A DNA stretch of 64,000 nt from Poecilobothrus nobilitatus (taxonomy: Eukaryota; Arthropoda; Insecta; Diptera; Dolichopodidae), in NCBI GenBank assembly GCA_947095535.1, contig OX352774.1:221018965-221082964 (forward strand). Direction: 5' to 3'. The position numbers were made by a program, and so were the translations under genes. Below are positions 33,246 through 45,430 of the stretch, piece after piece; the stretch's first letter is position 1, and each line of letters begins with the position of its first letter. The notes beneath the pieces are model-generated. The model was not told the origin of the DNA. It saw only the letters and a list, made by a program, of their open reading frames with translations, and ran no database searches.

Positions 33246-34194
33246 TTGTAAAGAACACATCCTAGAAGAAAAATACATCAAAGAATACTCATCCTGGCTC
33301 TGTCGTATGCGAGTGTAGATTGATTTGCTATTGATTTGCTATTAATAGAAATTATAAGGAGTATATACTAATTTGGTTCAGCATCATATTCCACCTCCTG
33401 TCTTGCTATTTCACCTAGATATATGTTCATTACATTCAATATTCTTATATCTTAGCATTTATAGAAGGATAAATTCAAATCGACAGCTTAAACGATAAAG
33501 CTCTTCAAGACATCCTTTGATTATTATCGATGTGATTCTAAATATTAGCTGTAATGGGTCACAAGAGTTTCAATTAAGAAAATTTAAAGTGCAATTAATT
33601 TTTAATATACATTATAACAGAGAAAATTTTTATGATGCAAAAAATTAAAAGGAAAACACTTATGTTTATATTTTGTTTTTTTTTTTTTTGTTTATTATTA
33701 ATTCAAAAATTAAAGTTGCATTTTTGATACTTGCAAAAATAAAAGCATAAAATTTTTAAAACTTTTGGATATAAAATTAATGAGTTATTTCCTCTTTTTT
33801 TATTGATGCTAAAATTGGCGCCCTTGCGCTATTAAAATCAAAATTATATTAAAAAGTTTAACCAGTACATTAATTTATTTAAAAAAAAAAAAAAGGGTTT
33901 TTTTTTTGTATCTTAATAAGATAATAAAGTAACATAACATAATAATTAACTGATAACATAATTAGTCATTTAAAACTCAAGGTCTTTTCGTTAAAAAATA
34001 AAATTATGCTAAAAAAATACAAAATTTATGCTAAGAAAACAAAGAAAGATTGCATTGAAAAAATTAATAATTGGTTTTTTTTTTTTATTAAAATTTGTCC
34101 TATACTAAAGTATGTCCATTCATACAGGTTTCTATACAAATTTGGTGAAAATTATTATGAAATACAGTAGTCAATCAAAAATAAAATAACTTGC

Positions 34195-34700
34195 CCAGAG
34201 CGTGGGACTGTCCAGAATATGGGAAATAAATGTATCTGTTAAAAATATTTTATGTACCTATATACTATATGTCAGATTCTAAACTAAGCGAGATTTTATA
34301 GTTGGTTGTTAAATCAGAGTTGAGTTAGCTTTTTCCAGATTATGAATGATATGTATATGGAAGATTCTGAAGAAGGGATTTTATAGTCGGCTACAAAATC
34401 AATGCAATATACATAATCTGAAAAAGCGTACAATCCCTTATTTCGTCACCAATTTTAAAATATCTGCGAATTATTTTGGTATATACAAATTATTCATGTT
34501 ATTTTTCAAATAAATGTTTTATTATTAAATAAGATATAAGACCGAATCGTAATTTTGATGTTTAAATATTTAAAGTTTTATGTAATTAATTCATTCTTGC
34601 GAATTTATTTCATTTTTGATTTGTGACTTTATTTCATAATGAATTTGTGACTTTATTTCACAAAAAATGTTACGACTTTCTTTCATATCTGAAAATTGAC
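34195..34700. mobile_element. Foldback-family element, incomplete, arm word TGACTTTATTTCA
   Basis: The core 34280-34470 holds 90-bp-family units, forward (GATTTTATAGTTGGTTG..., TTTTTCCAGATTATGAATG) and then inverted (ATCTGAAAAAGCGTACAATC, CACCAATTTTAAAATATC). On the right, TGACTTTATTTCA occurs twice (34624, 34651) with a related copy near 34673. This is the arm word of the 52857-54375 element (GAAATAAAGTCGA inverted). The left arm is missing or too decayed to see. Confidence 0.5.
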
Positions 34701-35959
34701 ATTATGTCGTGCGACACTATTTTATAAAGCCGTTTAACACATTTTTACAACGCTATATGGTACCATGTCAAATACCATGGTACCAGGTCGTAATTAAATC
34801 TAAATTGAATGACAAAAAAAAATTAATTTAATAATTATTAGAAAATTAAATAAATTTTTTAACATTAAATTACTAATATTTAAACTGAAATATTTTTAAA
34901 ATAGCCTGCAATATGCTATTGAAAAATCAATTTTTAATCTCCCATTAAAAATCTTGAATCTGCCATTTCAAAATTTTTTTCAATATATGTAATATAATCT
35001 AGTGGTAATTTGATATCTAAAGGTTATTTTTTTTTTAAATAAATTTCTTTTAACTTTCCCACAAAGTCTTCCTTATCAAATTACAAAATTATTATTTGGT
35101 TTCAAATGTGATAACAAAAAAAAAAAAAAACCAACAAAAAAAAAATACATTTCTAATTTAAATTCTCTGAAATATTAAATTAATATTAATTGTTTAAATT
35201 AACCGCACACAATAATACCCACATGTATTTATAGATTATCAAGAGCAACCTCAATATTCATATAACCTGGACTTTTATTAAATTTATTAAAGGAAAAAAA
35301 AGGAACACTTTTTCTCCCACATACTGAGATTTGAAATACCAAAAAACTGTGATTACTTAAAAAAATTGTTACAAATTATCATACGTCATTGGCAATTATT
35401 TACCATATATACACATTATACGTCATATTGGGTTCAGGAAGTGCTAAAAATTAATTGATTTTTTGGTTTATTCTATTTTTCAAATTTTCAAACATTTATG
35501 TATTTTTTTTTTTCTTTTATTTTTTTTTTTTTTTGTATTCTAGAAATTTGAGACAATTAAAAATTTTTAGAAAGTATAGAGTACCTACCTATAAATTTGA
35601 ACTCAATAGAATGAAAATATTAGGATTAAAAGGTTTTCATATGCACTGCACTCTCACACATTTTCCATATAAATCATAAATCTGTAAGTGCATAACACAT
35701 TTGTTTTTCATATTATTTTTTTTTTTTTTCGTCAATTCAATACTGATTTCATTTGAAGGGCCAGACAATGCAAACAGCAGGATATTTTATTTAAAATATT
35801 TTTAAATACACTTATGGTAATATAATTAAAAACAATTTGGGAAAAAAAAAAAAATAATATTTATATTATTGTCCAATTTATTATTGTTTGTTTCTGTTTA
35901 TTTCATTCACCCCCGATTCTCACCGATTTTCATAGATTTTATTATTACCTTTTAAACAT

Positions 35960-36240
35960 GACGAATCGTTTTCAACTCTCTAGTGAAGTTTTTTATATTC
36001 ATATAAAACGTCATAAGTGAGTCGTTATAGCGACTCGAAAATGAGCCGTTTTTAAGTTGTCTGTAATATGATAATTGATAATTAAAATAATGTATACTCG
36101 TATGTTGTGATAGTTCGATTTAAATTCTTCTAGTAAATCGCTTACGACTCTTGTTAGTGAGTCGTTTTTGAGTCTTTATTAACGAACCGTTTAGAAATTG
36201 TCTTTTGGTCGATCGCTAGTGTATCTTTTTCGTCGACTTA
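35960..36240 (+). repeat. Degenerate short tandem array around GAGTCGTTT
   Basis: ACGAATCGTTTTCAACTC, GTGAGTCGTTATAGCGACTC, GAGCCGTTTTTAAGTTG, GTGAGTCGTTTTTGAGTC and ACGAACCGTTTAGAAATTG follow one another with variable spacing. It resembles the word arrays in foldback arms, but no core unit lies beside it. Function unknown. Confidence 0.4.
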
Positions 36241-38369
36241 TATGTATGATTTTATAAATAAAAAGAATATTTTACATTTATATTTCGTAATTTTAAAATA
36301 TATTTTATTATGCCATATTTTCAAAGTTACAAAGAATTTTTAATTTAGTTTTGGCGAAGTCGTTTTTTTGGTTTAACGGATACGCTTAAAAAAGTGCAAG
36401 AAGAAAGTACTATCCAGTTTAAACTACAGTTTCTATCTGTAGTATAAACAGTTGTATATATCAAACGAATTTAAACCTATTTGATTGCACTACTATTTTC
36501 GACCAAAATCAAACTTCTACCAAGATTGTTCTAAAACATCGTAACTTCAAATAGTTCAAAGATATAAAAAATTTATTTTCTAATTTTAAATCTAATTTTA
36601 ATCTAATTTTCTAATAGAAAGTAATGTAAACTTTTTTGTATCATTTTAAATCACTCAGAGTATTACAAACTTACTATATAAATTATTTTACAATTATCTA
36701 GGTTAAGGCACTAGATTTATACTGATTCATTCATTTCCGAAAATGAAATATTTTTTTTGTCAATTAATCCTTCTTGAGACTTCTTATCAAAGAATATTTA
36801 AACTACTAATATAAATTTAATTGCCAAAACTGTCAGTAATTATTACCACACGGTGTATTTTAGATATAGTGAACTTAATACTAAAAAGTCCTTAACTTTT
36901 TTTTGTTTTTTTGTTTTTTATTTCAAAAATAGTTATCATTATCGCATTATTGGTATAGTGCGGACAATATTATCATCTTTCTCTTATTTTTTTTGTGTTT
37001 TATGTTCGTTGTCCTCATTTTAGGTTTATGGTGTTTTTTTTTTATTTTAGATAAATTTTTTGTTGTTGCGCCTTTAATTGCTATTAAGACCAATGAATCC
37101 TTTTCTCTCTCAATTTGTCCATTGAATGAATACTAAAAACAGTTATATCAGGTATTTTCAATGTATATGGAAAAATGAAAAACAATGATCATAATTTTTC
37201 TTATTTTGGCTGCAGAAAATTTTGATGCTTGTTTTCAGTAAATTAAGGTTTTAACATTTTAGTTAATTTTTTTTTCTCTGTTTTTATTTGGTTTTATGCT
37301 AAAACTTTATACTGATGTAGAAATCTAAAAGTCATAAACCAATAAACTTTACTGCATCGGTTAACATAGATATTAACTATTTTAAAATGACAAAAAAAAA
37401 ATATATATATATATATAAATATACCATTTAAGTTAAAAATATTATATTAGCATACTTTTACCACTTTATATTCCTCTATATAATGGTTTTTATAATTGGA
37501 GTTGAGGAGATAAAAGAAATATCTTTTGTGTGATGATTATTTTGAATTGAATGATAATTAAATTTCAAAAAATTTAATTATTTTACAAAAATTAAAATAA
37601 ATTATTTTACAAAATTATACAAAAATTAAAATTTTACATTTAATATTCAAGTTTGATACCCAGAAAATTTTATCCTAATTGCTGGTGATAATTAAAGCAG
37701 AAACTATTTAATGTTATCCTTGAATAAAATTTACTGATTTCGAAAATTAAAAGCTATTATAGCATCACTTATAATTTTAAGTTGTTTTTTTTAATTGATT
37801 CTGCGATACTTTAATATTGCGGCATAAGTACATAAAAATATTTACTTTTGTTAAAATTCTTAAGTAAATTTTACGAACATCTGACATTCGAAACCTTTAT
37901 TTTAATTGCGACATTTAAATTACTTTTACTTTCGATGAATTTCAAAAATTTGTGTTGCTTTATGCATACAATAAGGACTTTTTAGTAAAAACATAAATTG
38001 AAATGAAAAATTTAGTTTTTTTATTATTTTACATTAAAGAAATTTAACCCACTTTTAGAACTATCAAATAATAAGAGAGCCGTTCCTATTTTGATTTATA
38101 TAATGTATAAATAAATAGTAAATTGAATTTATCAAATATAACTTTTGAAATTCGATAATTCAGGGTTAAAATTATTTCTTTAAATTTGACAATTAATAAC
38201 TGACCCTTTAACAATTGACCTTTTACAATTGAATATCTAATATTTTTGTCTCAATCCTTTTTATAAAATTTATTTATTCAAAATTTAGATAATATAACAC
38301 CAATATTTTATTTCGACAAATAAAATGGATTTTAAAAAGAAAAATGTAAAATAAACAAGGTAGAATGTA

Positions 38370-39655
38370 AACCAACGGTTTTTAAAAGCGCACATTTCCA
38401 AAACTCAATACAAACTGTTTAGAAGTGTGACTTACACAAAAATTTGAAAATTTCATGTAATAAGAAAAAATGGGAAAATAGGACATTTTTGAAATTTTGA
38501 GGGGTAAGTCCGGAATCCTATATAACTAAGAAAAGCCGTTAACACACGTAAAAATATATTATTGAAGTTTTAATTTTTATGTCTTGCCGAAGAAAAATTT
38601 GTACAGGTGCCTAAGTTACAGGTGCCTAAAAATAGCACATTTTCAATTTTTGAGGCGTAATAACTCTTAAAGAGAGGGTGCTAGCAAAAAAAATTTCTGA
38701 GGAAACTTATACTACTTCTAAGAGTTCTTTCTTGTCTCAAAATTTCAAGTTTCTATCTAGAATCGTGCCGGAGTTATGAAAGTAGAAAAATCATGCAAAA
38801 TATGGTTTTCACATAACGGTAAATTTAAATAGTAAATTACAAAATGTCACATAATTTTGATATTGTTTTATATAGACAATAAAATTTTCGATCTTCTGGG
38901 GGTCTTAGATTGCAAAACTATTACGCAGAGCCTGAGATATATACATCTGAAAATAGGGCTTTTTCGCAATTTTGAAGAGCTGCAACTTTGGAACCCTTTA
39001 CAACTAAAATAAACCTTTAACACACGTAAAAATATATTACTGTAGCTTTAATTTTTATATCTTTCAGAAGTAAAATGTGTACAGGTTCCTAAGTTAGAGG
39101 TGTTTAAAAATAGCAAATTTTCAATTTTTGAGCCCTAATAGCTCATAAACAGGGGGTGGTCCAAAAATTATTTCTGAGGAAACTTATACTAATTCTAAAA
39201 GTTCTTTGTTGCCTCAAAATTTCAAGGCTCTATCTAAACGCGTGCCGGAGTTATGAAAGTAGAAAAATCATGCAAAATTTGGTTTTCACATAACGGTAAA
39301 TTTAAATACTAAATTTAAAAAAATTGTATAATTTTGATATTAATTTACAAAGATAAAAGAAATATGTGTCGGACGACGTTTTCAGATTGAAAAAATCTTA
39401 AGCAGAACATAAGATATATGCATTTAAAAGTAGGGCTTTTTCAAAGTTTGAGGGGCTGTAGCTCCGTAATGGGGGGGGCTACATGAAAAAGTTGTTCCAC
39501 AAAATTATTTTTTTTATGAGACCTACCCATGGTTAAAATTTGTTTTCTCTATCTTTAACGGTGTAGAAGTTTTGTAAACAGACGGACGGACGGACGGACA
39601 GAGTGAAACTAATAAGCACATTTTTTCAAAATTTTTTTGGAAATGTGCTAAAAAG
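38370..39655 (+). mobile_element. Family B Helitron-like element, fullest copy
   Basis: The right end is conserved: GTGTAGAAGTTTTGTAAAC, (GGAC)4 at 39584-39599, AGAGTGAAACTAATA, and a hairpin pairing AGCACATTT (39615-39623) with AAATGTGCT (39641-39649). The left end has AGCGCACATTTCCAAA, which repeats the hairpin arm and is inverse to its partner. Between are two ~478-bp tandem units. A short inverted terminal word, a 3' hairpin and a GTCY microsatellite match the HINE layout. No proteins are encoded. Partial copies lie at 22445, 28790, 42700, 47480, 51300, 56590 and 62879. Confidence 0.6.
38547..39480 (+). repeat. ~478-bp direct duplication within family B
   Basis: CGTAAAAATATATTA begins at 38547 and 39025; GTGCCGGAGTTATGAAAGTA begins at 38765 and 39242. 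The two units also share TTTCTGAGGAAACTTATACT and TTTTCACATAACGGTAAATT. The second unit is nearly complete. A decayed copy with a shorter period (~370 bp) is seen in the 51300-52150 element. Confidence 0.8.
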
Positions 39656-40059
39656 GGATTAATACTCCAAAAAAAAATACAAGTGTATCCACAATATTTT
39701 GAAAAAATTAAAAACGGTATCCCCAAAATACTATTTTTACTTGAGCAATTATTTATAAGTAAATTTATAAATTTATTTAGAGGTTTGTACTTAAATTTTA
39801 GCAAATTTTCAGTTTTCAAACGTTTGATTGAAGTTTGTTTTTCAATTTTTTTGGTTTATTCTTAGGCAGCCTTTTCCACATCCTTTCCATTCCAATTCCG
39901 TATATTAAAATTTAATATTTTATTGTAATCAAGATTAATAAAAAATTTTTTATTCAACATTTATTGTAACAAAACTCAAAGCTTATTATATTTAATAAAA
40001 AATAATCAAAAATGAAAAAGAACCTAATACATAAATAGAAAGTTTGCAGTTATTTAATA

Positions 40060-40480
40060 TATATCTGCCCTTATTCGGAAAAATTTGTTGTAAACTAATT
40101 ATGTCCAATACGACGCGGTCGTTTCTATAGTTGTGAAGACAACTAGAAATTTTTGTTGCATTAACCCGTTCTAGTAGGTCGTTAAATAAAAGTAATAATA
40201 AAAATTTTTTCGTCGTCCTACCTAAACCCTTTGGCCAATTCACTACAAAATTTGTACAAAGGAGCTCACTGAATTGATTGAATTAGAATCCATTAATCTG
40301 TTTCGTAACTTCGATCTCAATATTTGAGAACATCATCATATTGCATAAATTCACTATTTGAGATAATGAAAAAATATTTTCCTTTTCAAAATTACAAAAC
40401 AAAAAAAAAAAATTTAAGAACTTCCAAATTTTCCTGACAATGCGGTCAACGTAAAATGTATAAATCAAAAACATATAGGT
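40060..40480. other. Higher-complexity unassigned segment
   Basis: Composition is less AT-biased here (CCAATACGACGCGGTCGTTT, GTCGTCCTACCTAAACCC). A minus frame (39992-40243) starts NWPKGLGRTTKKFLLLLLF and is open for 83 codons. No domain or motif is recognised, and no splice-paired exon could be built. A decayed transposon gene is plausible. Confidence 0.35.
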
Positions 40481-41639
40481 ACATATTTCAGTGAGATAAA
40501 ACAGATAATAATGAAAATAATTTTTTTACTTTTTTGGACTAACTGATTGCCAAAAAAATGCTATATAATTACAATATAACATCTTAGTTATATAGTAATA
40601 TTTTAATCTTTTTGATTTGTAATGTTTTCTCTTTTCTTCCATTTCTCTACATTAACACTGTCATGTACAGATTTATACTTTTTGCGCTAAAAAAAACTTA
40701 TAAAAAAAAAGGGTTTACAAATTTTTTTCAATATTTTAATAGTAAATTATTATTTTTAAAAATTACAATGACAAATATATTAGTACAACACTGTTCCATA
40801 AAGTGTTAAAAAATAACAAATATTAGTTATCTTTATTTTATTAAATATGTGCTAAAACCAAACAAATTATTTAATATTTACAAAATTATTTATAAAATTT
40901 GGGGGGAAAAAAAAACCTTTTACTAAAAATTAAATGGCATTTTTCGAATGGAAAATCCCATTATTGTTATAAATTTTATAGTTTATTTTAAAGAAATTCA
41001 ATAGAATAAAATTTTAAATTTTCATTTATATACAGGATGTTCTGTTGTGATTGATCAAAAATAAAATGTATTATAGGCTTTTATATACAACTATTCTTTT
41101 TGAATAATTTAACTTAAAGACTTCAAGAGAATGCTTCTACATTATTCCCTTCTTGCAGACGTTTCTAAATATCGAGGTAAGAGTTCTTGCGAAGTATTCT
41201 TAAAATAAAAAGAAACAAGGCATTATTTAACAGCAAGAATTTTTAAAGATGTAAAAAAAGGTTCAAAAAGACTATATAAAGCAATTTTTGAATTTCGACT
41301 ACTTTTACAAGTTGTATTTTTATATGTAAGACATTTTGGAAGTACGGAAATCGGAGGACATTTTCTTCAATTTCAAGTAAACGTTATTTATTTACCTTGG
41401 AAAAGCAATCAAAAATATAATGATGAGCTTTATCGCAACTCAACTTTAAAAAATATCCATAGCTTTTCAAGTTCTAGGTATTTCAAATTATAAAATTTTC
41501 AATTCTCTACTCTTAATAATTCAGAAAGGGGGCGGAAAAGAAAAATATTTGATTACTACAATATATCAAAATTTTATGTTTTTAACTTATCCAAATTTTC
41601 GATTTAAATAAAAATTAAATTAAATGTCAAGTATTACTT

Positions 41640-41830
41640 TCGCTTGTCATAGAAATTTTCTGTCACTTGTCGTCAGATTGATAAAATATGATGTCTTTTA
41701 TGTCGTCAGATTGATAAAATGCTGCGCAGAATTTGAATTATAGCGTCCAAATGGTGCGATTACATAAAAAAACACTATTCTAAGCTATTTAGTTAATTTT
41801 TTGAAAAATGTGCTAAAAATGAAAATGGTT
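41640..41830 (+). repeat. 33-bp duplication and family B end fragment
   Basis: CGTCAGATTGATAAAAT occurs at 41671 and 41704. About 90 bp further on, GAAAAATGTGCTAAAAATG (around 41802) matches the 3' end of family B. The link between the two is unclear. Confidence 0.4.
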
Positions 41831-42699
41831 CGGATACACACACCGTTGATTGTTTATGGAATCTAAAATAAAACCTTATTAATTTAAATTATTATATTTC
41901 TTATAATTTTTCTTTTATTGTTTCTTTTAAGGTAACGCTTCTGAGACACACACTTATATATATTATATATTAAATAAATATTGTAACCATATTGTCTGTA
42001 GGACTACAAAATATTTTCCTCTTAATAACAAAAAATTGACATGTTTTAATATAAACATGTCAGAAAAGTATGGAGGATATATTTTGTTCATTTTAAATTA
42101 AATTAAATTGTCAGAAGTAAAGGAAAATGAAAAATAAAATAAATAATAAATTGAAATTAAATAATAAACATTATTTTATTAAAGAATTATAAAGAAATCC
42201 TTTTTTTTTTTTGTCTTTAAATTATTTTTATTATTAATAAAATAACTTTGAAAATATGATATGGAACTAAAAATTTTTATTTCTTCCATCTGTTAAAGGT
42301 AAGATAAATAACTGATTAAATACATTAATTTTGAAAACCTCTCTATATGAACTCAATATTAATGTTTGTTAACTTCAGACATAGCATAATAAGAAATTAT
42401 TGTGTCAAACAAGTATCCTTGAAAATGAATGCTATCTAAAATTTTCGAACAGCCGCGCTTATTTTAAAATTCAGAAACTTGGAAAAACAACCATATAGAG
42501 AAGATCTATAAACATAAATGAATTATTGCTGGTAGTTTATCTTCAGTGAAGTAATATGCCCCTAACTGCACTTAATTGCCTGGGAGTAAATCTTTGCAGT
42601 TTTTGAGTATGCGTCACGATTCTTTTGAAGATTCTTCTTTTTTCTATCCAACAAAAATTAATGGAATAAAATAAAAATAAAAAAAATAAAAAACTTTTT

Positions 42700-43200
42700 C
42701 CTATGAAAGCGCTTAAGTTTCAGCACTGGTTACAGCTATCTAAAAATCTGAATTTTTCAATTTACAAAAAACTAATAAGTAACACAAGGAGAGATAACTT
42801 ATCAATAAGAAGAGATAACTTATCTTAATTCTAAAGTAATTTATTCTAATTCTGAAAGATTTTTCGTCTCTTAAAATTTCAAGGCTTTATCTAGAAATGT
42901 TGCAGAGATATAAAGGAAGAAAAACTTGCAAATTATATTTACATAACGGTAAATTTAAATACTAAATTATATAAATTTGAAATTGACTTATAAAATTAAA
43001 AAACGTTCCCGTCATTCTGGCAATCTGGCATATTCACATTTGCAAATATGGCTTTCCAACTTTGAAGAGCTACGTTGGACAGTATAAAACAGTTTTATAA
43101 AACAGCCTATCCATAGTTAAAATTTTATTGTTCTATCTCAAACGGTGTAGCAGTTTTGTAAGCAAATTTTTCAATTTTTCCATAAAATATGTGCTTAAAA
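42700..43200 (+). mobile_element. Family B partial copy
   Basis: GCTATCTAAAAATCTGAATT, TTTATCTAGAAATGTTGCAG, ACATAACGGTAAATTTAAAT, AACGGTGTAGCAGTTTTGTA and ATATGTGCTTAAAA follow the order of the 38370-39655 element. The GTCY block is lost and only one internal unit is present. Confidence 0.65.
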
Positions 43201-44127
43201 GAACAATAGTTTCTGAACCGCATGTACAGTTCCACGTGTCTTAATTTATCTATATATATATATGTATACAATTATACAATAAATTTAAAGTTTAATAATA
43301 TCTTCTGGTTTTACTTATTTACTTAATGTCAAATCTGTTGTTATATTTGTCAGATACGCCGGTTCTTAGTTTTGATTTGAACTATAAAATCTACATTAAC
43401 ATTTGACATTTGAATTTTTGTGAGAGACATGGAAATGTTTTCCGTTTTTTTTTTAAATTTCAAAATATTTTTAAATTATAAATACATACTTAGACCTTAT
43501 TATTTTTGTCATATTATATCATATACATTCGAGAAATATAAACATCCAGCATTTCCGATCAATGCTATTTTCCGCAACGTTGTGATACATGTACTTAGAT
43601 ACACAGTAATTATAATTTATTGAAATACTTTTCATTCCTAACTGCAATAATTATACTCAAAAATATTAAGAAGAAACAAAAATATTAAGTTGTCTTAAAA
43701 TATCAGACAAAATTAAATTTATTATAGTTGACATATCAACAATTTTTTTTTTGTAATTTTTTTAAAAGTACGAGGACCGCTTATAAATTTAGTTAAATAG
43801 TTGTTTTAAGATATTTTACTAAAATTATACTTCAGTTGAACATTTAAATGTTTTAAAATGTAACAACACAAATAAATGTTAATCTTTCTTCAATTGCGTC
43901 AAATAAGAAGATTGTTCTTGTACGAAAATTAAATTCATAAGATTGGGATGGATGAATGCAAACGATGACCAAGAATAAAACATTTTTATTTAGCGAACCT
44001 CCTTGCGTTTTGTACTCAGTGGAACTATTACTTGTTTAAAAGATCTTGAATGAATAGTCATCAAGAAAGACAATGAAATGTCAAAATAAAATAAAAATCT
44101 TAGAACCATTCTTAAATCAGGTAATTG

Positions 44128-44197
44128 TGATTGGGAATGCGAATGCGAATACCAATGCGAAGGTGAATGCGATTCTGAATGCGAATGTGAATGCAAA
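44128..44197 (+). repeat. GAATGC hexanucleotide microsatellite
   Basis: GGGAATGCGAATGCGAATAC, CAATGCGAAGGTGAATGCG and GAATGCGAATGTGAATGC form an imperfect (GAATGC)n run of about 70 bp. On the minus strand it reads as alternating His/Ser, which creates an artificial frame. Confidence 0.85.
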
Positions 44198-44262
44198 ATT
44201 AATATTTTTTCTCTAATTAAGATTATAATTCGTTCTTTACGTTTTGAAAAATTTAAGATAAA

Positions 44263-44508
44263 TTGCGTCGCCAACGATTTGCAACGCTTACAGAAGAAAT
44301 TGAAGTGTTTAAAAATAAAAATTTTGCCTGTACAGAAAATGAAGCTTCTGAATGGATGAAAAAATGTAATAATACTAAGAAGAAGAAGAATAGAAAGTGC
44401 AATTATTGTAATTTTCTTCTAATACGGGAAATTTTAACAGTTGGGTATCCTCGTATATTTTTACAATATTATACTTTTCATTTATTTTTTTTCATTGGTT
44501 TGGAATAA
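44263..44508 (+). CDS. Unidentified open frame, no ATG at its start
   Basis: The frame is open from a TTG codon and reads RRQRFATLTEEIEVFKNKN, then ENEASEWMKKCNNTKKKKNR and CNYCNFLLIRE before a hydrophobic tail and stop. The first 40 residues look protein-like. The combination RFA-x-LTEEE-like, then a Thr/Ser-Trp segment is faintly reminiscent of the N-terminal segment of Crypton/ZMYM-like proteins, but this is a guess. It may be a fragment of a transposon gene. The 3' half is A/T-driven sequence. Confidence 0.2.
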   Translation: MRRQRFATLTEEIEVFKNKNFACTENEASEWMKKCNNTKKKKNRKCNYCNFLLIREILTVGYPRIFLQYYTFHLFFFIGLE

Positions 44509-45012
44509 ACAAATTATTTTTCTATTTTCTTTTATATTATATTTTATTTATTTTTAACAACATTAACCGAATATTTTATTTTAAAACTCTTCAATTTTTT
44601 TTTTGGTTCTTTTTTAAAATATTGCATTTTACATGAAATCTTTTTTTAGAATAATATTCAAACAAATTTACAATTTCAAATAAATATAAAAAAATACAGA
44701 CCTCTTAATTAAATATTTTTCACATAATGTCAACTTTCATTCATAATTTTTTATTCAAGTATAAATATTATATTACTTTGTTTAAAAATAAAAAACTAAA
44801 AGGTAAATAATATGGAACTTATCAATCAAATTTTTCTGTTTTTATTTGACTTTTAAATGTCCATGTAAAATGTTTACAAAATAGTATATGTAGGATTATT
44901 ATTTAAAATAATAATTTAACACATACACAGAACAAAGTTATGGTATTGAAAATCAAATAGTATTAATATTTGACAGTAAATATTTTATATATGTACTTAA
45001 AAATAATTTTAA

Positions 45013-45267
45013 ATGGAAAACAATAACGTCTTTAGCGCTTTTATACATTATGTTCAGACTAACACCAGGATTACGAAAGATTTACAAGACACTTATTGGT
45101 TTCCATTAAAAAATTTAATTTATTTCATTTTAAAAAGTATTGTTAGTAGGAAAAACATTTTCGATCCAATCCATCCAATAGATCAAACTCTGATAGCAAA
45201 TCAAAGCATCAGATTTATGTCAGATTTTGAAGATATTTACGACATAATTTATGCATTATTCAAATAA
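45013..45267 (+). CDS. Unidentified ORF, 84 codons, with tandemly duplicated 3' part
   Basis: ATG-initiated frame (MENNNVFSAFIHYVQTNTRI...). It contains KDLQDTYWFPLKNLIYFILK in the middle and a polar C-terminal part DQTLIANQSIRFMSDFEDIY. The composition is mixed enough to suggest a former protein. The last ~150 bp are repeated about 166 bp downstream (GATCAAACTCTGA at 45181 and 45347) with several changes, ending in a TAA near 45425. No family is recognised, and no promoter or poly(A) signal stands out. It could be a young duplication in a decaying gene or simply a repeat. Confidence 0.25.
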   Translation: MENNNVFSAFIHYVQTNTRITKDLQDTYWFPLKNLIYFILKSIVSRKNIFDPIHPIDQTLIANQSIRFMSDFEDIYDIIYALFK

Positions 45268-45430
45268 GGTAGTTCAAATAAGGTATATTTTAAAAATTAT
45301 ATTTTGTATTGTATTGTTAGTAAAAACATTTCAAGCATATAGAATCGATCAAACTCTGACAGCAAATGAAAGCATCAGACTTACGTCAGATTTTCAAAAT
45401 ACTTACGACATAATTAATGATTTATAAAAA
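45110..45430 (+). repeat. 166-bp direct duplication
   Basis: ATTGTTAGTAGGAAAAACAT, AGATCAAACTCTGATAGCAA, CATCAGATTTATGTCAGATT and TTTACGACATAATT are repeated as ATTGTTAGTAAAAACATT, CGATCAAACTCTGACAGCAA, CATCAGACTTACGTCAGATT and CTTACGACATAATT. Confidence 0.75.

Noticed and set aside
39523..39819. 98-codon frame containing PSVRPSV
   Set aside because: Product of the GTCY block and hairpin of family B.
39992..40243. Gene starting NWPKGLGRTTKK
   Set aside because: Composition is somewhat protein-like, but no motif could be tied to any family; kept only as an unassigned segment.
43990..44274. His/Ser-rich frame
   Set aside because: Created by the GAATGC hexanucleotide run; no signal or domain supports a gene.
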